The notes under the pieces were generated by a model. The model was given only the letters and a program-made list of their open reading frames with translations, did not search any database and was not told the DNA's origin. The position numbers were made by a program, and so were the translations under genes. Of a DNA stretch of 19,767 nt, positions 17,816-19,767 are shown piece after piece; the first letter of the stretch is position 1; the number at the start of each line of letters is the position of its first letter. The stretch spans positions 1 to 19,767 of the forward strand of contig PITI01000135.1 of NCBI GenBank assembly GCA_004325065.1. Direction: 5' to 3'. The DNA comes from Hamiltosporidium magnivora. Lineage: Eukaryota; Microsporidia; Dubosqiidae.

Positions 17816-19061
17816 ATCTAAAGCATATACTCTCTCGCTTAACACCCTGTACCTCACTGTCCATAATTCTCCAAAACTTCAAATTCTCATCCGCACCCAC
17901 ACTCGCCAAACAAGTGCCATCCGGAGAAACAGCACACCCCAAAACCCTTCCATCATGCTTACCAAACACACTAACCTTCTTCATTTTACTTACTTTCCAC
18001 ACAACAAGCTCATTATCACTAAACCCATGCGCACTGATAATTTCACGATACTTTGGACTAAAAATCAACCCACACACCTGGCTTTGACACTGTGTTACTC
18101 CCAAACACCCACCACTATTTACATCCCAATACCGTATACTCCTATCATTATTGCCACCTCCACTCACCAACATACCACTCTTCCATGGACACCAGTCCAT
18201 CGCCTTCACTGCTCCATTGTGTCCTACCAATCTATCCCGTACTCTACAACTACCACTCACCCACACATTTATTATATTGTCGTTACCTCCACTCGCCAAA
18301 TATCTTTTATCTGTACTCCACTTCAACCCACACACCTCATCCCCATGCTGTACATTATTTATTATCTTTTTACACCGTAAATCCGTATTATAAATATTTC
18401 CATCTTTTGTCCCACACGTAAGCGTATTATTATCAAACCAATCCATCGTTCCAATTCTAACTCTTCTATTACAATTATTAGAAATTAACTGATTCTTAGA
18501 ATCTCTATTAAAATTACCAATATTACTACTGTTGCTAATAATATTATTATTACAGCTGTTACTAATATTACTACTGTTGCTAGAACTACCAGTACCACTA
18601 CCAATACTATTACCACTACCAATATTACTAGAACTTCCTACACTGAGTGTGTGTATTATCTTGTTAGTAGAAATATCTATAAAATATAAATTACCATCAC
18701 TACTACCAACACACACAGTACCGTTACATCCCTTGACACTAGAAACATAAGAATCTGTATCCACACAAACCATTTCTTTAACTTTCTTAGTATCTGTATT
18801 GTACGTATAAACAGTGTCAGATAATGCAACAATAACAGTATTATTGTGCCAGTCAAGAATATTTGTATAAAAATTGTCTGTCACACCAGGTGCATCTAAT
18901 ATTTTGTATGGAGTAGTGTCTATATATCGAGTGTTTAGACGAGAAGTACGAGTAGAAGAAGATAGTTGTGTTGTACATATTGTAAGGGAGGGTGGTGTGT
19001 ATCTGTCCGGTTGTTTCTGTTTTGAAGAAGATGAAAACGAATTGAGAGGAATGTTGTACAT
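17814..19061 (-). CDS. CDC20: Cdc20-family activator of the anaphase-promoting complex
   Basis: A 415-residue WD40 protein. Cdc20/Cdh1 proteins bring substrates to the APC/C ubiquitin ligase and trigger chromosome separation and mitotic exit. The C-box DRYTPP is at 19-24, the family linker PYKILDAPGVTDNFY at 51-65, then a seven-bladed propeller to about 405. Diagnostic blade motifs are EVCGLKWS and LASGGNDN, AVKAMDWCPWKSGML with SGGGNNDRSIRYWD, and the HGFSDNELVVWK and VSPDG blocks. DWCPW and HGFSDNELVVWK favour Cdc20 over Cdh1. The C-terminus ends in FR where the family has the IR tail that docks on the APC/C. A Ser/Asn/Gly-rich insert (142-198) separates the second and third blades. The short N-terminus has no clear KEN box. 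The start is the ATG at 19059-19061, supported by CCC 14-16 nt upstream. No intron is needed. Confidence 0.95.
   Translation of the reverse strand: MYNIPLNSFSSSSKQKQPDRYTPPSLTICTTQLSSSTRTSRLNTRYIDTTPYKILDAPGVTDNFYTNILDWHNNTVIVALSDTVYTYNTDTKKVKEMVCVDTDSYVSSVKGCNGTVCVGSSDGNLYFIDISTNKIIHTLSVGSSSNIGSGNSIGSGTGSSSNSSNISNSCNNNIISNSSNIGNFNRDSKNQLISNNCNRRVRIGTMDWFDNNTLTCGTKDGNIYNTDLRCKKIINNVQHGDEVCGLKWSTDKRYLASGGNDNIINVWVSGSCRVRDRLVGHNGAVKAMDWCPWKSGMLVSGGGNNDRSIRYWDVNSGGCLGVTQCQSQVCGLIFSPKYREIISAHGFSDNELVVWKVSKMKKVSVFGKHDGRVLGCAVSPDGTCLASVGADENLKFWRIMDSEVQGVKRESICFR
18468..18638 (-). repeat. Low-complexity Ser/Asn/Gly coding insert in cdc20
   Basis: Encodes about 57 residues composed almost only of Ser, Asn, Gly and Ile. 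The DNA holds an identical 19-base block AATATTACTACTGTTGCTA at 18519 and 18564, exactly 45 bases (15 codons) apart, so the insert probably grew by in-frame slippage. It should form a loop outside the propeller. Confidence 0.8.
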
Positions 19062-19077
19062 TTAATAGTGTGAAGGG
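19059..19077 (-). promoter_or_regulatory. CCC motif before the cdc20 start codon
   Basis: On the coding strand CCC (19075-19077) is followed by TTCACACTATTAAA and ATG. Such motifs close to the start codon are a known microsporidian feature. An AT-rich TTTTATAATAATTTTATA tract lies about 30 bases further upstream and may act as a TATA-like element. Confidence 0.55.
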
Positions 19078-19127
19078 TAGACTTATAGGTGTCTTATTTG
19101 TATAAAATTATTATAAAATAGTTAAAG

Positions 19128-19320
19128 AGAATGAGGGGTCTTAAAGAATAGATAAGAGAATAATTAAAGAGAAGAGTTAAAGATTAGTTAAAGCGAAGAA
19201 ATAAGAGAAGAGTTAAAGAGAAGAGTTAAAGAGAAGAAATAAGAGAAGAGTTAAAGAGAAGAAATAAGAGAAGAGTTAAAGATTAGTTAAAGAGAATAGA
19301 TAAGAGAATGGGGGTGTTAG
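19128..19320. repeat. Purine-rich tandem array upstream of cdc20
   Basis: Repeats of AGTTAAAGAGAAG (13 bases) alternate with GAAATAAGAGAAG, giving a combined unit of about 25 bases in 19190-19275, with degenerate copies on both sides. The + strand has almost no C, so the cdc20 coding strand here is a long pyrimidine tract some 70-260 bases upstream of the start codon. Replication slippage is the likely origin. Confidence 0.8.
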
Positions 19321-19409
19321 TAATTAGATATAAATCTAAGAAAGATAAAGTGTAAATTTAAGAAGATAAAAGATAATGCTATATGAGAATTTATATTATT
19401 TAAGACTTT

Positions 19410-19529
19410 CTAGTATAATAACCTACTAGCATAATAACCATCTAGTATAATAACTTACTACTATACTTTTCTAGTATAATAACCTACTAACATAATAACC
19501 TACTAGTATAATAACCTACTAGTATAATT
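19410..19529. repeat. Short tandem array, unit CTAGTATAATAACCTA
   Basis: About seven or eight units of 16-17 bases, some with CTAGCATAATAACC or CTAACATAATAACC. One internal section (about 19452-19472) is degenerate. No reading frame is involved. Confidence 0.85.
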
Positions 19530-19561
19530 TAACTGTTAATAATAATTTAACTGTTAATAAT
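19526..19561. repeat. Two 18-bp tandem copies of AATTTAACTGTTAATAAT
   Basis: Two identical 18-base units directly follow the preceding array. The remaining 200 bases to the end of the window are AT-rich with no feature I can support. Confidence 0.85.
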
Positions 19562-19767
19562 AATTACCACTTTAATTTTTTCTTTATCTTTCTTAAATAT
19601 TAAAGATTAGTGATAATAAATAGATTATTAAATCAATTGTTAGATTTTAAAAATAAAAGAAATTAAAGTTATAAATTTATTGTGAGATGATAAAGGAATT
19701 AAAATTTAATTTTTAATTTATCTTTTAATTTTATGAATAAATAAATAAATTGTTAGAGAAGTTTATA

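Noticed and set aside
17724..18380. 218-codon open frame on the + strand opposite cdc20
   Set aside because: It lies antisense to a clear Cdc20 WD40 gene and is rich in Thr, His and Pro, as expected from reading the complement of its codons.
18532..19065. Two further + strand frames inside cdc20, one very Leu-rich
   Set aside because: They are antisense shadows of the Ser/Asn-rich insert and the N-terminal region.
17371..19561. CRISPR-like or telomeric arrays
   Set aside because: The units are contiguous without unique spacers, and none is a short simple telomere repeat; they are ordinary tandem arrays.

Overview
The window looks like a piece of a very AT-rich eukaryotic nuclear genome, most probably a microsporidian. 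The reasons are the low G+C, intron-free reading frames, a compact Cdc20 protein, a CCC(C) motif about 15 nt before two start codons (a known microsporidian start signal), and two kinds of decayed integrase element that are common in TE-rich microsporidian genomes. No rRNA marker is present, so the assignment is an inference; another AT-rich unicellular eukaryote or fungus cannot be excluded.

Left part (1-10.3 kb): repeat- and transposon-derived DNA. A non-coding repeat of about 1 kb occurs twice in direct orientation (1-991 and 8569-9569). After the first copy comes a decayed retroviral-type integrase on the + strand (1373-2335) and then a diverged segment (about 2585-2850) that recurs at about 9985-10262. 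This suggests two copies of one integrase-bearing element, the second lacking about 1.2 kb. Between them a Ty3/gypsy LTR retrotransposon has inserted on the - strand (3043-7065). It has 163/164-bp LTRs that are about 97% identical, a 5-bp target duplication AGTAG, and gag, protease, RT, RNase H and integrase in the usual order, all broken by stops and frameshifts.

Middle part (10.3-17.4 kb): extremely AT-rich. It holds one convincing intact gene, a 259-residue multi-pass membrane protein of unknown function (12121-12900, +) that seems to consist of two tandem halves about 100 residues apart. Around it are traces of other genes: an unidentified basic fragment (13304-13564, +), a decayed membrane-protein-like frame (14405-15441, +) and a decayed gene of unknown family on the - strand (15604-16075, perhaps reaching about 16900).

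Right part (17.4-19.8 kb): an intact gene for a Cdc20-type APC/C activator (17814-19061, -), bracketed by low-complexity arrays of opposite strand bias. A C-rich 86-bp tandem array lies downstream and a purine-rich array lies upstream. Further short tandem arrays follow to the end (19410-19561), and the last 200 bases show nothing beyond AT-rich sequence.

The only cellular role that can be named is cell-cycle control by Cdc20. The rest is mobile-element debris and unassigned membrane-protein sequence. No operon or defence system is visible.
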